64,000 bases of DNA, taken from positions 1,960,287 through 2,024,286 of the forward strand of contig NW_022985164.1 in NCBI RefSeq assembly GCF_010093535.1, given 5' to 3'. Positions within the stretch are counted from its first letter, which is position 1; the number at the start of each line of letters is the position of its first letter. The DNA is from Lindgomyces ingoldianus (Eukaryota; Ascomycota; Dothideomycetes; Pleosporales; Lindgomycetaceae). The notes beneath the pieces are model-generated. The model did not search any database. It was not told the DNA's origin and was given only the letters and a program-made list of their open reading frames with translations. The translations under genes and the position numbers were made by a program. Shown here one piece after another: positions 11,889-23,600 of this stretch.

Positions 11889-13281
11889 TCACGGTTCCGT
11901 CAAGCCCTTCCGAATAATAACCTCGGGAGCTGGCTTCTCCGCCTTTACATAGTCAATAGCCTCCCTTGTCTGTTCAAAGTGCACACAACCATATCTCAAC
12001 AACTCTGCAAACGTCCCTGACCCCATATCCTTCCCTTCATTCTCTGGTTGATCGAGCAGCAGACCACAGGCAGGACTGTGAGTCAAGCCCTTCCCATGCG
12101 TAATCTTCTGCAAACTGCTTTTCGTTAACAACCTCCAAATGGTTTCATACGCCTTCTTGTACTCCTCCGATTCCGGATCTGCATCCCGCCTTGTCGTAAA
12201 CGCATCGAACAAACCTTTCCCTTCAAACCCGACGATCTGCTCCGCAGCCCAAGATTCAGTCAAGCTATCAAACAGCAATACCTTATTAGCGTAGTACTCG
12301 ACGCCGTTGAAGCCGCCATTAGGTTCCTCGAGCCAAGCCAGACGTGTCCACGCCATGACTTGCCCGATGTAGCCCATGACTGTAGCTGCGTCAACTTTGA
12401 AATCCCATTTGAAGCCTCGCTCTTGGGATGCTGAGAAGTCGATATCCTTGACAAAGCCGATGAGGGGTGATTTAATGATGTTTCGATGGTCGTTTTGACC
12501 TTGCCAGAAGTGCAAGAAGAGATCATGCCTAGATCACGTGAATATTGTCTTCTGCTAGAACCTTAAGCAATTGCCTAGGGTATCGAATAAGACATTGCCC
12601 CCTATTGCAATCAGATTTACAGATGTATCGAGAAGATAGTTTCAATGGAGCCAAGAAACCAAGAGAGTGTAATGATGTAATGGACGCTTTGAACCGAAAG
12701 AAAGACAGAACGCACCATCGTTTGATAAATGGGTCACCCTTTCTCCCAGCAAAAAAATGATTTGCCACAATCTGCCCATACATCCACGGCACGCTCACTG
12801 TAAACGGGCTCTTTTCATCGCTCAGCTGATCCCAACAGACATTGTCCAGATGGCGGATCAAGATACAGCCAACATCCATCCACACACCGCCGAAATTGTA
12901 GATGGCTGCGCCCCGGAGAAAATCTGCACTGTGTGGGCCAGTATAGGGTCCCTCCATCGTGCCTTTTACAAAAGCTACCGGAAGCTCGCCCGGAACAATC
13001 CATGACAGTGCGTGATTCGCAGATCCAGGAACGGCGTCGAGGACGCGGACAGTCCAGCTTGGACCGAGGAGTCGCACCCAATTTATGATATTTCGCTGGC
13101 ACCATGCAGGCATAGCCATGACTCCAGCGTGCCAGTATGTCCAGACATTCTTCTCCGAGGTGATGGGGTCATGTTTAGTCAGGGTTTCGAGGATTTCGGC
13201 GTTGCTTCGCGTGTCCTGCAACTCAACGAACCGGAGCTGGGATTGAAACTCTAGGGGAATGGGAAATTTTTCCTTCGACAT
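11889..13281 (-). CDS. Glycosyltransferase, capsule-synthesis/GT32-like, two exons
   Basis: Exons are 13,281-12,716 and 12,528-11,889, giving 401 aa. The 187-nt intron has donor GTGCGT and acceptor CTAG, and the join restores RWHDLFLHFWQGQ. Residues 115-145 contain HSADFLRGAAIYNFGGVWMDVG. This is the acidic metal and sugar-nucleotide site of the Caps_synth/GT32-type glycosyltransferases (usually GGxxxD), with D136 as the likely DXD-equivalent. No signal peptide or membrane anchor is evident, so its cellular place is unclear. The ATG has a clean context and the upstream 400 bp is free of genes. It lies between two transposon blocks, 1.1 kb from the chromovirus stack and 425 bp from the large hAT element. 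The substrate cannot be predicted. Confidence 0.8.
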
Positions 13282-14625
13282 TTTGGTCAGTCGTTGCGTG
13301 AAAAAAATGAACGAAGAATGATGAAAGATTTACTGCTGACGTCCTAGACAGCTTTATATCATCATCGTGAAGATGCATGCTCTCGGCCGGCTTACGTCAG
13401 TGTACCTTGCTCAGGCATCCCGTTCAAATTAGCGGTGAAACTAGCGATGTGAGTTGGCAAATTAACAGGGCTCTTTTGCCTCATACGTACTAGTTGGAAC
13501 GAATGGAGCCGATAGAGAGTCGCTCCAGGACTGAATTAGACGGCTGTTGGAGTCTAAGAAATTGTCCCCTTGGCAATAATCAATTCGGGTAACATCTCCG
13601 CAACTTGAAGCTTTATACCCCTCAGACCTTTTCTGATAAGTTGTTTATATATTTTCATCTTATCTTCGTCTTGCTGCCCTGGATCCGAGTCAGCAGTTAC
13701 CAGGTCAGTGTGTCCAACCGTTAGTACACCTAATAGTACAGTACTGCAGTACACTAATTTTGGTCACGTACGTACGTACAGGGCATCTACTTAGTATACT
13801 GTACTATACGTGAGGCTGCTGTACTAACTGTTTACAGTAGTTATATAGAATTTTTAGTAGTTTTAAGCAGTTAAAGGTAGGTTGCTAAGGGCTAGAGAGC
13901 TTATGTTTAGAGATTAATGCAGAGAATGCTATTATTACCTATTTTGTTAGTAATCTTCTAACAAATTTAGTAACTATGCTATTTATATTATTTTTTTGCT
14001 TATTATAATGTTCTAATTTTTATTCTAATTAATAACGCAGTTATTTTAGCGTGTTACTACTTTGTAGGCCCTATCTTTACAGGCCTTATCCTTATAAGCT
14101 TTATCCTTACATGCCTTATCCTTACATGCCTTATCTAGCTGTTCTGCCACCTAGATATATTATGCTGCTTTATTCTAACGCTTAGAGAAGGCCTACATAG
14201 CCTTACCTAGCCTATCTATGCTGTCCTTGCGTAAAGTAACTTCTTTAAAGCATATGCAAGATACCTAGGCTAAGAAGCACTTAAATAATGCCTACTATAA
14301 CATTAAAATTACCTTTAAAATTAACTAAGATAATATATAGTGTTCTAGCATTAAATTAAGCGCAGATTAGCTAGAATATTATATAAAGTATAAGTTATAA
14401 CTCCTTAGGCACTAAAAAGTGTTATTTATGTAAAGATACAGTGCAGATCTATAGCATGTTACTAAAGTAAGTAAAAAGAAGCAGCTATAGCTCTATTAAG
14501 CTTACTATAAAGCTAGTGTTTAAAAAGTAGCTAAACTTATTAATAGTAATGTTTATATAGTAAGGCATTTTAAAGTAGTTTATAAGATTAATGCTAATAT
14601 TAGTGTATTACTAGATAGCCCTTAG

Positions 14626-14914
14626 TGTAACAGCGCAGGCAAGACAATGGGTCCGGATGCGGAGGGAATCCACTCAGAGGCATATGGGAGTGCGTGGGGA
14701 CTCTGAACCTGGGAATGCCATTGACACCTATAGGCCTAGTACAAAAGGATATTAGAAAACTACTAAGCTAGCTACAGGGGCAAGGTGCGACTAAATACAT
14801 GAAGGAATAGGGGTAACAGCAGGGGTTAGGGCCAGGTTAAGGTTAGGGCTAATACAAGGGCCTTCTAGAGGTTCTAGGCGACTTAAGATGGAACAATTTA
14901 TGAGGATTGTTACA
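14626..14914 (-). repeat. Left LTR of TRIM-like element (289 bp)
   Basis: The outer 110 bp is unmutated (for example GGTCCGGATGCGG). The inner 170 bp has lost nearly every CpG that the right LTR still has. Confidence 0.9.
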
Positions 14915-15756
14915 CTACCCCCCCCTCTATAGACTAATAGTCCCTATTAGTAGTAATTATAGTACAAAGTATTGCTGTTATGTCCTCTGCCTCCTTAAAC
15001 TAAAACTGGTCCAATTTAGCTAGGTGCCCTTGCCAAGTATTCCTTCGCACTGCCAGCGGTGTCCTCCAAACCAAACGCCATGCGTGCCTATTCTGATAGT
15101 GATCTGTATAGATGTCTAGCCTGTTAATAATTAAGACTTTCTCTTTATTCTTTGCTATCTGTGCGGTTATTAATCTTAGTTGTGCGTTTAGGTTAGTGAC
15201 ATTTAGGCGTTGTTAGGGGTGCCTTAAAGGTCTCTTGCTATGGGGTAGCAGTGGTGATTTAAGGCATTATTAGGGGTGATTTAGTGATTAATTAAGGTCT
15301 ATTAGGACATGTTGCTATGCATTAACTCTAAATCAGGTGGGTTTAGCTTTAGGTCCCACAGAGGCGGGTTCAGCTGTTGACAGAGTGGTGGTATGGCTTA
15401 GCTAGAGCGTATTTAACTCTAGGGTTAGAGGGTGGTTAAAAGTTAGGCATTAGCAGTTGTCTCTAATCTTAATAAGTTATTAGTAGTCTCTAAGTTTCTA
15501 CCTTAGCGCATTCTTTACAACTTTTCTAAAGGTAATCTTAATTACATAGGGATAGGAAGTTTTAAACCTAAAGGCTTTAGTTAACTAAAGGTTAATAAGA
15601 TCTAGTCTATAGACTAAATAGTTTAATATAACAGTGTGTAAGTATTATAACCTAAACTAAATTAGACGCGTCTTAGAGCTTAGACGTAGTTAAACAAACA
15701 ATTAGTGCAATATTGTAATAAGGCTGTTACTAGCAAAAGTGAGTTTTCTAATATAA

Positions 15757-16045
15757 TGTAACAGCGCAGGCAAGACAATGGGTCTGAATGCGGAGGGAAT
15801 CCACTCAGAGGCATATGGGAGTGTGTGGGGACTCTGAACCTGGGAATGCCATTAACACCTATAGGCCTAGTACGAAAGGATATTAGAAAACTACCAAGCT
15901 AGCTACGGGGGCAAGGTGCGACTAAATACATGAAGGAATAGGGGTAACAGCAGGGGTCGGGGCCAGGTTGAGGTCGGGGCCGATACGAGGGCCTTCCGGA
16001 GGTTCCGGGCGACTCGAGATGGAACGATTCATGAGGATCGTTACA
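15757..16045 (-). repeat. Right LTR of TRIM-like element (289 bp)
   Basis: This is the mirror image of the left LTR. The inner part shows a few RIP-type changes (GGTCTGAATGCGG). The outer 170 bp retains the CpG-rich ancestral sequence, for example TTCCGGAGGTTCCGGGCG. Confidence 0.9.
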
Positions 16046-16167
16046 CTTAGAGGCCTTTAAATCCCTTTATAGCAGCAGTAGAGGTAGTAGAAGCAAGGCA
16101 GCAAGTAGCTTATACGCTGTGGCAGAAAGGTGCTCTAGTGTAAGTGTTTATTAACTAGGTAGTTGTA

Positions 16168-17282
16168 ACGTACCTAACGGGTTGGCCGGCCACTTTTGCT
16201 AAGCCCCTACTAAAACCACCCCATTCTCTCGCAAAACAGCCCACTTTAGCCCTGTATAGAGTAATATAACATAAGATATTATTTAGAGTCTACTTCTGCT
16301 ACTTACTTACACATACATAAGTTATGCCTAGTCTAATTACACTGCCTGTATTGCCTTTAACTTAGCTTACCTTCTTTAGCGCACACTTGCGTCTTTAGCT
16401 TCTTCCTATTACTACGCGCTCTAAACTCCTTTAGAGCAGTTAGATAAGCCCTATTCTTAACTATTAAGGTCTCTTTTGCCTAAATCTACTTCCTTTTATG
16501 CAATCTATGTTATGTGGTAGCCTTATTTACTGCTTAAAGCTCTGTAATCTTATAGCCTACTTTATTGCGTTAATGCTTTAAATAACTATTGTCTACTTTT
16601 TATTACCTTACTATATTACTTTTAGCTGTTCTTATCTCTCTAAAGCTATAATAACTGCTCTAGTTAATATTTAGCTTATTATAAAGCCTAACTTATTAAA
16701 GTTATACCTGTCTTTATTCTAGATACTATACTTAGCTTTTATATTAGCTACTAGGCAAAACTAGCTCTAAATAACCTCTAGATTCTTATAAAGCGCTCTT
16801 TTATAATTATACTTATAATTAAACTTTATTATAAACTTAAGGCAGTGCTTAACCTACATACTAGTCTAGTTTAAGCTAACCTAGCCTAGATTACACTTTA
16901 TAGGCAAGAAATTAGCTATATTAGCTATAGCTATAAGCCTAAAAAGAAATCTGCGTGTTATAAGCTTAAGTATGTACTTAACAACTACTTTTTTTTTAAG
17001 CTTAGTTAGATTCCTTAATTTAGGCTAGCATTCTGCTTGTAAAGGCTGTCTAGCGCGTTAATTACTTAGTGTTATGTAAGAGACATTATAGATAGCTGTA
17101 GCACATTATAAGAAGAGTTTTAAGTCTTATTTAAAAGCCTAAAGAGTAAGCTGTATCTAATGTTCTTTAGAAGATTTAATCTAGTGTTGTTGTTAAAGCA
17201 TTATGTAGATAGGTAGAGTTTAGTAGGGGCTTGGCAAAAGTGGCTGGCTAACCCGTGTGGCCAGCCAACCTGTTAGGTACGT
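16168..17282. mobile_element. Tc1/mariner-like element (1,115 bp) nested in hAT1
   Basis: The left end ACGTACCTAACGGGTTGG and the right end inverted (ACGTACCTAACAGGTTGG) are flanked by TA on both sides (16,166-16,167 and 17,283-17,284), the target duplication of Tc1/mariner elements. The inverted repeats continue to CCACTTTTGC(T/C)AAGCCCCTACTAAA, but the right arm has an extra copy of a GGCTGGC-type segment. The interior is AT-rich with stops in every frame. Broken minus-strand stretches may be transposase remains. Confidence 0.78.
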
Positions 17283-18280
17283 TATCTAATTAGTTGCTAC
17301 AGTAATTAACCTTAGCTAGATATTAAAGTTTTATTACCTAAAATTAACTTAATTTTTTTAACACTTTTTTTACTTTTTTAACTATGCTATTATAATATCT
17401 TTATAATAGTTTTATAAAGCAAAAAAAGGAAATTTAGACTATGTTATATAAAGCTTATAGTAAAATTATGTTAAGCTTAAATAAGTAAAGTAGTTTTAAC
17501 TACCTTTTAATGCTAGAAGTTATTGCGCATTTTATTAGTAAGTAAGCTCTATTAAACTTAGCTTATATAGCTTATAAATGCGTACATAAATGCTAACACC
17601 TAGCTGTAAGACCTACTTATTAGCTTTAAAAACCTATATAGCAACAAGACTAGTGTAAATTAAGCACATACTATTATTAAAGTTCTTTAGAAGTATAATA
17701 TTAAGTTAAAATTCTACTGCTTTATAGTAGATAACATGTTAAATAATAATATTTAGCTTATTAATTATTTTAACTTACATATAAACCTTAACTTTAGCAG
17801 CAACAACTAAATACGCTGCGCTAGCTATACTATTTAAATTATTGTTAAGGCAGTTATTTATAGCAATAATATAAGCTTATAAAAATAAAAGCTAGCTAAT
17901 ATAGCTTTTTAGAATTAATTTAAGCTTTATTAATAGCATAAAGTTATTAAAAAGCTTTATAACTTTTATAACTTAGTCCTTTACTTAAACAAGCGTTGTA
18001 ATAGCTTTACAGCTATTATAACTACACTAAGTAAGAAGAATGTTTTTTAGAGCTTTAGTACACTAAATCTACTATAAAATAGCAGTGTATAGTAGCATTT
18101 TATTTATCTTATAATTCTATGTTATTTTAAACTTAAAAAGCTTATCTAGCGCTTTATTTAATCTAAGCGCTATAACACAGGCTTTACTAATAAGGTTAAT
18201 AATAATATTAAAAATAATAGTTATAATCCTCTACTTAACAGCTTTACTAATAATAAATAAGTAAAAGTAAAGTGTATAAA

Positions 18281-18598
18281 TGTCACGGTATCCTCCCCGG
18301 ATCCCAGACATAACTGTATTGGATGCGTACTAGAGTATTATTGGTGCACGTCTGACACAAACATAACACGACATGGACATGAACTTAAGCATAAACTGCC
18401 TTAACACTAACTAAACCTAGAACAGGCTTAATTTATACCTAAAGCGCTTAGACTTTTAAGCTAAGTATTTAATTACTAATCTCCTCCTAAACCTTCCTGT
18501 TCCTTACACAACGTCTTGTACCTACCATGATACCTCACATAGTAATTAAACTAGACCTCCGTGAAGCTCTATAACCTTACTCGTGCACAATTGTGACA
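18281..18598 (+). mobile_element. Solo LTR of the chromovirus family
   Basis: It starts TGTCACGGTATCC and ends AATTGTGACA. It is 318 bp, the same as the LTRs at 1,702 and 10,493. It is flanked by a perfect 5-bp duplication ATAAA (18,276-18,280 and 18,599-18,603). No internal sequence is left, so the element was lost by LTR-LTR recombination. It keeps many CpG sites (CCTCCCCGGATCCC), unlike its surroundings and the two LTRs in the left cluster. Confidence 0.93.
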
Positions 18599-19699
18599 AT
18601 AAAAGACTTTTTAAAAAATTTTTATAAGATAACTAAACACTTTAAAAGTAGTGCTAGCAAATTAGGCTACAGCAGCTTATAGTAAATAATTATATACTTA
18701 TAAGTAATTAATAATAAGCTTAGAGCATAAAAAAAGCACTTATTTTATAAGCACTGCAGTAACTACCTTAAAAACAGTGTTGCTTTTAGCATTAAGAAGC
18801 TTACTATGTACTAGGAAACTTTTATTTTAAAGCTAAAGGTCTTTTACTACTATGTAGTAACTATTTTTAACTTATCTTTTTACCTTTTTTAGTTTAAAGA
18901 CTACTAGAAACACTACTTATTTTAGTATAAGTATATAAAGTTATTTATTTAGAAGATTTATAAACGCTACTTAAAAACTTTTAAGAAGAAAAAGAAGAAA
19001 AAAAAGGTACTGTTACTAGAAATATTATAAAAGAAGCTCTTAGTAGCTTATATTAACTTATATAATAAGCGCTTTAAAAAGGCTTTTTTAGTTAACTTTA
19101 CTATTCTTTATAATAATAAAGGTTGTAGCTTAAAGAGAAAGTAAAAAGTTAATAAGTTAAACTTCTACTTTAATTTCTTAGTAGAAGATAAGTACACTAA
19201 AAATTAGCTACTTACTTAGCTACTTAAGTAGTAGTAGTAGTAAAGTTAACTTTACTACTTTATTTTTTATAAAATTACTTTTAATTTTTTATTAATTTTA
19301 GTAACTTTATGTAAGTGCAAGCAGTGCTTCTTACAAGCTAAAAAGACTATTATAATAAAAAAAATTAACTATTAGTGTTAATAATAAAGGCTCTTTAACT
19401 GCAGAAAAATTAGTTATGTAATAACACTATTACTAGTAAGCTAACTAAGCTTATAAAGTACATTAAAATAGTAAAATTAATAATAGTAGATCTTATAAAG
19501 GGTATTATAACTTTCTAATTAGGTATAGTCTTTAGCTTTAGCGTAATTACTTTATAATACTTTAATATACTTTAGTTACTGTATCCTAACTGTACACTAA
19601 CGTCATCTCCTCTGTACAGTTAGTTAGTAACAGCCTCCTCTTCTGTAACTGTACTATACAGCCTCTAAAAGGCTCCGTAACTAACGGTTGGACACACTG

Positions 19700-22002
19700 C
19701 AGTTACCTACGTTGCTAAACTGGAACTCGAATTTTCGAACGTAAAACCACAGTGGTGGGTGTGTATTGGTATTCTCACAAAAATGCTGTTTCCTTCTGTT
19801 GTTGGGAAATGTGCGGATAGACACGGTTGAAATCACCGACAACACTGGCGGAACAGAGCACTTTTGGATGTCTCTCCAACCTGCCGAGAACAGAAGCAAT
19901 GCGCTCTAGAGCGCAGCCACATTCTTGGGATCAGTTTTTCAAGATAGGGAAGCAAGAATGAACGGTGTAAGGGTAGATAGGTTGCGTAGCGATGAGTCTT
20001 TCCCAGCTTATCAAATTACGGAAAACCCCAAGACGTGCGCGTGAGAGGTTGATTGCACGTTGTATCCCGCAAAAAGGCGTTACGCGATTTGCTTACGCAA
20101 TATAGTTTATAGTTTGCACGGAGGCATAACTCTTCTCCAGAGGCCATCGCCAGTATCACATATTGCCTACTTGGCTCACAGACAGCGACTCCAGCGTGAA
20201 AGAATGGACTTCTTCAGTCTTTCCTTCATCCAAGCGACCGTGACTCTTCCGCTTATTCAATCCATTACACCTGGCAATTCAGTGATGATCACTATCCAAA
20301 AAGAACGTAGCTACTTTGCTGTGAGAAGTGTCCTCAAATACGCAGTTCACCAAGCCTTCGAGTTCTCCATTATTATGCGAGCCGCCACATTATAAAGGCT
20401 GTGTTCATCCTTTGCAACTCAATCGGATCTCAGAGGTGGATGGATGGACTAATCAGGGGCGTTGGGAGGTGAATTGATGCCTTCTCTCACGGCAAAATCC
20501 TAGAGCGGTAGCGTATCATTCAGAGCGGCAAGGGTATGCATGACAAATAGGCATCATGGAGGCTGGAAGGTTTAAAGGCTGAAAAATCACAGGTATCTTT
20601 CCAGAGTAGACCCAGAATGCAGTTGATTGACGTCCACAAGCTCAGCATCCACAAATTCCTCGGCGGTGATATCATTCCGCCATTTTCAATCCTACCCCAC
20701 ACCTGGGGTAACGAATAATTCACTCTTCAGCAAATCAAAGATCTCATTGTAACGTGGCACAAATGTTACGCAAAGATCAAGCTGTCCTGTAAGTAGGCCT
20801 TGTGGGACGTGGTTCATTGGGTCTGAGTAGATACGTAAGTCTTCGATCCATTTCGTGTACAAAATTGCTAACCGTCTGACGGGCAGCTGTTGCATTCAAT
20901 AATGTCACCCTTCATCGCAATGCTCCACAAAATTGATCGAATTTACTACCGTCAATGGTGGAATATGTTACTAACTGAAAAGCCAAACTTTTATAACCGG
21001 GAGTACACTAGGGCATGTGGCTAGAGCTAATTAGTTAGCAGGCTGGATGGTGTATTTCTTGAATGCTTTCCCCTTCCCAGTTCAATGCCCGGTTGTCTTT
21101 CAATCGAGAATTACACCCTTTATACAAGAACCGAGGCCGATATTCACTTAGGGAATCCGGAAGGTTCATTGATCCCTGTCGGCATCACAAGGAAGGTTAG
21201 GGCCTGATGCCACTGAATGGGTCCTGACGATTCCGAATACCCGTGGCGAACCCTCATTTAAACAGAACGACTTCACAGAAGCGGACAGTAGGTGAATGCC
21301 ATTACGGGAAAGGTTCAGGATGCAGACCTGGGAGGTATCCTGATGGCCAGGTTGACCCGAACAATCTTACCGGGCTGTCCTGCCCTCGATGCAGACGCCG
21401 ACATTAGAGTCTCGTCCTTGGATTTGTGCTACGCCAGACCCCGCTTTCTGGTGTACCAAACTCTAACTTCAAGCCCGCATTCCGGGAGGACCGGTACTCC
21501 GGGGCCCCTATTTACCCTCCCCGGAATCCACGATGCTTTATATGAGCAACTTAGTAAACACCTCCCGTACACATAGCTAGTTGTCCATTTTGCAATTAGC
21601 TGTGGGAAACTGATATTTGTAAGAGTGTTCTTCTTCTAACTACATTCTGTACTACTTTCTATCCTTTCAAGATAATTAAGGATTTACAAGAGTCATGCTG
21701 AGGGCTTCATCGGCTTGGTCAACTTGGTTTGTCTGTACTGTTTGAAGGAGACACAGTGCGGGGTTATCAGTGCATCTTTTGTGGCCCGCATACAGTTTTC
21801 AACTCGGAATTGCTAACCTGAACATGTGATTGTTGCATTCCTGCATTTATTGAGCTCCTTGGCTGTATGAGGGGACGCAAGAACATTAATACATAAAAAC
21901 CGCTTCCCCCTCTCTACCTCTACTGCCTCGTCTTTGTCTAAAAAAGTCTACACATTTCGTTTCCAATCACTCTTGACCACACTTTGGACCTTGACTTTCA
22001 CA
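19700..22002. other. Intergenic stretch with possible gene remains
   Basis: Base composition is normal. Apart from the remnant at 20,598-20,895 on the minus strand, no convincing gene is seen. Plus-strand open stretches at about 20,200-20,395 and 21,292-21,576 have no recognisable domain, and only the second starts with ATG or GTG. The last 100 bp is the 5' leader of the decarboxylase gene and is pyrimidine-rich. Confidence 0.5.
20598..20895 (-). pseudogene. Unidentified gene remnant with in-frame stops
   Basis: One minus-strand frame reads a plausible protein (MQQLPVRRLAILY..., FVPRYNEIFDLLKSEL). It is then interrupted by two closely spaced stops near 20,690 and continues in the same frame as NDITAEEFVDAELVDVNQL, ending at LERYL and a stop. 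The gap is too short for an intron, so nonsense mutations are the simplest reading. No family is recognised. Confidence 0.3.
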
Positions 22003-23600
22003 ATGCAGCTGTTCCCCCCTATGAAGCCAGGGCCAATGGTCCCAGAAAATCCCCGTCACCCTTATATGAAGCACAGAATCGGCGGCTGGCTTCCCAAGCA
22101 CCCTGATCACTTCCTTCAATGGCTGCACGGGGTTGTTGCCACAGTTAGAGAAGCTAAAAAGGCTGGGAAGTTGGCGAAGGAGCACACCTCCATCAAGAAT
22201 TTTCGAGAGCTCATCGTGAGCAATACTCAAGTCCGAATGTACTTTAGTCTGATGTTTGAAGAAGTAAGATACTACTCTGTTTATATGATTGGCCCACAAA
22301 GCCTTTTAGGTTTGCTCACTGTTACCTAGATCCCGAACAATGAAGTGTATCAGACTGACCCAACTGGGAAGCGCGCCATTAAGGACTGGGAAGAGTTGTT
22401 GGCAACAATGAACCTGCTCTTGGAGCAAGCTCCCGGGTGGCTTTACAATACAGAGGGTCAGAAAGGACTGGTTGGATTCCCCTTTAATGCTATCCTGGTA
22501 AGCGGAGTTCATGCTAAGGAAGAATCTAACCCGCAGTGAAGCTAAAGCGTGCTCTAGGATTGGCCAATGGGGACAGCAGCCGGTGTCTCCGCATTCCTCC
22601 GCGAAGATGTGTGCGCCTGCTTCAAGGACATTCTAAATGAATACGGTCAGTTCCTGTCTTCCGAGAGATCAGGCCATGTCCTGAACAGCGACAATTGGTT
22701 CAGTCCCCAAGCTCTGCAGGAAATGAGCAGAGTCGCATCCGAAGGCTACGGGAAGACTCTTTCCTTCGAGCAAGCCTACGAGTGCAACCCAAGCCTCCCC
22801 GGCTACGGCTACAAGACGTGGGACGAGTTCTTCATCCGCAAGTTCCGGAAAGGGATTCGCCCAGTATACCAGGTCGGAGATGACTTACAGATTGTGAATT
22901 GCTGTGAGTCGACGCCTTATGCACTCCAATATGACGTGAAGCTTGTCGACAATTTCTGGCTCAAGGGACAACCGTATAGTCTCCAAGACATGCTAGGCAG
23001 CAATGAATACGGAAATATATTCCAGGGCGGAATCGTATACCAAGCATTTCTTTCTGCGCTAAGTTATCATTGCTGGCATGCCCCCGTCTCTGGCGTTGTT
23101 CGAGATGTGTTTTATATTCCAGGCTCCTATTACGCTGGAAGCTACTGGGAAGGGTTTGCGAATATTGACCCGATAACCGGACAGCCTGATCCAGATCCGG
23201 CGGGACCGAATGAATCTCAAGGGTACATTTGCCAAGTTGCAACACGAGCCGTGATGCTCCTTGAGGCTACCGACCCGCACATTGGCCTCATGGCTATCGT
23301 TCAGGTCGGTATGGCGGAAGTTTCCTCATGCCAATGGACTGTGGAAAAGGGTGACACTCTGACAAAGGGCCAAGATATAGGAATGGTGAGTTGAGTCTGG
23401 TTTCTTTCCTCCATCAGTCATTAGCATGCAATATTGACGGAAGTGCACCATAGTTCCACTTTGGCGGTTCAACACACTGTCTTATATTCCGGAAGGGTGT
23501 CGAGCTTAAATGGGTCAAAGATCCCATGGTTACTGGAGAGGACAAAAATTTACCGGTTTGTGGCGCACTGGCCCAAGTTATCGCGGGGCCTGCTAAGTAG
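22003..23600 (+). CDS. PsiD-like (phosphatidylserine decarboxylase family) pyruvoyl decarboxylase
   Basis: Exons are 22,003-22,263, 22,330-22,497, 22,558-23,385 and 23,454-23,600, giving 467 aa. All three introns (66, 60 and 68 nt) are canonical and phase 0. Residues about 25-150 match the extra N-terminal domain found in fungal PsiD-type enzymes (HPDHFLQWLHGVV, NNLLLEQAPGW-like). The C-terminal part is the PSD catalytic fold, with Y313-H-C-W-H317-APVSG and the self-cleavage motif FHFGGSTH, where S425 should become the pyruvoyl group. The ATG at 22,003 was chosen because the longer frame upstream has no ATG. Known relatives include tryptophan decarboxylase PsiD and uncharacterised aromatic amino-acid decarboxylases; the substrate here is inferred only as an amino acid. 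No kinase or methyltransferase lies nearby. The gene looks intact. Confidence 0.9.

Larger units (their letters stand above)
14626..16045 (-). mobile_element. TRIM-like small LTR element (1,420 bp) nested in hAT1
   Basis: It is bounded by 289-bp LTRs beginning TGTAACAGCG and ending GTTACA, with a 5-bp duplication CTTAG (14,621-14,625 and 16,046-16,050). The interior is only 842 bp with no coding potential, so it is non-autonomous. A run of C's just inside the left LTR (14,918-14,926) is a polypurine tract on the other strand, which implies minus orientation. The mutation pattern is strikingly uneven; see findings. Confidence 0.88.
13706..19699. mobile_element. Large decayed hAT transposon (hAT1) hosting three insertions
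   Basis: The left end reads CAGTGTGTCCAACCGTTAGT and the right end is its reverse complement, ending CGGTTGGACACACTG; CAGTG termini are typical of hAT. The same ends bound the 932-bp copy at 44,454, which has a perfect 8-bp duplication. Here CAGTTACC abuts the right end (19,700-19,707), but the left copy (13,694-13,701) is separated from the element by AGGT. Subtracting three nested insertions and their duplications leaves about 3,129 bp, a normal size for an autonomous hAT. The transposase is too mutated to read; no frame stays open. Confidence 0.85.

Noticed and set aside
21934..22002. Longer N-terminus for the PsiD-like protein (MSKKVYTF...)
   Set aside because: It requires a TTG start; the first ATG in frame is at 22,003 with a good context.
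22003..23600. A psilocybin-type biosynthetic cluster around the PsiD-like gene
   Set aside because: No P450, kinase or methyltransferase is recognisable within the window; the neighbours are transposons, pseudogenes and housekeeping genes.
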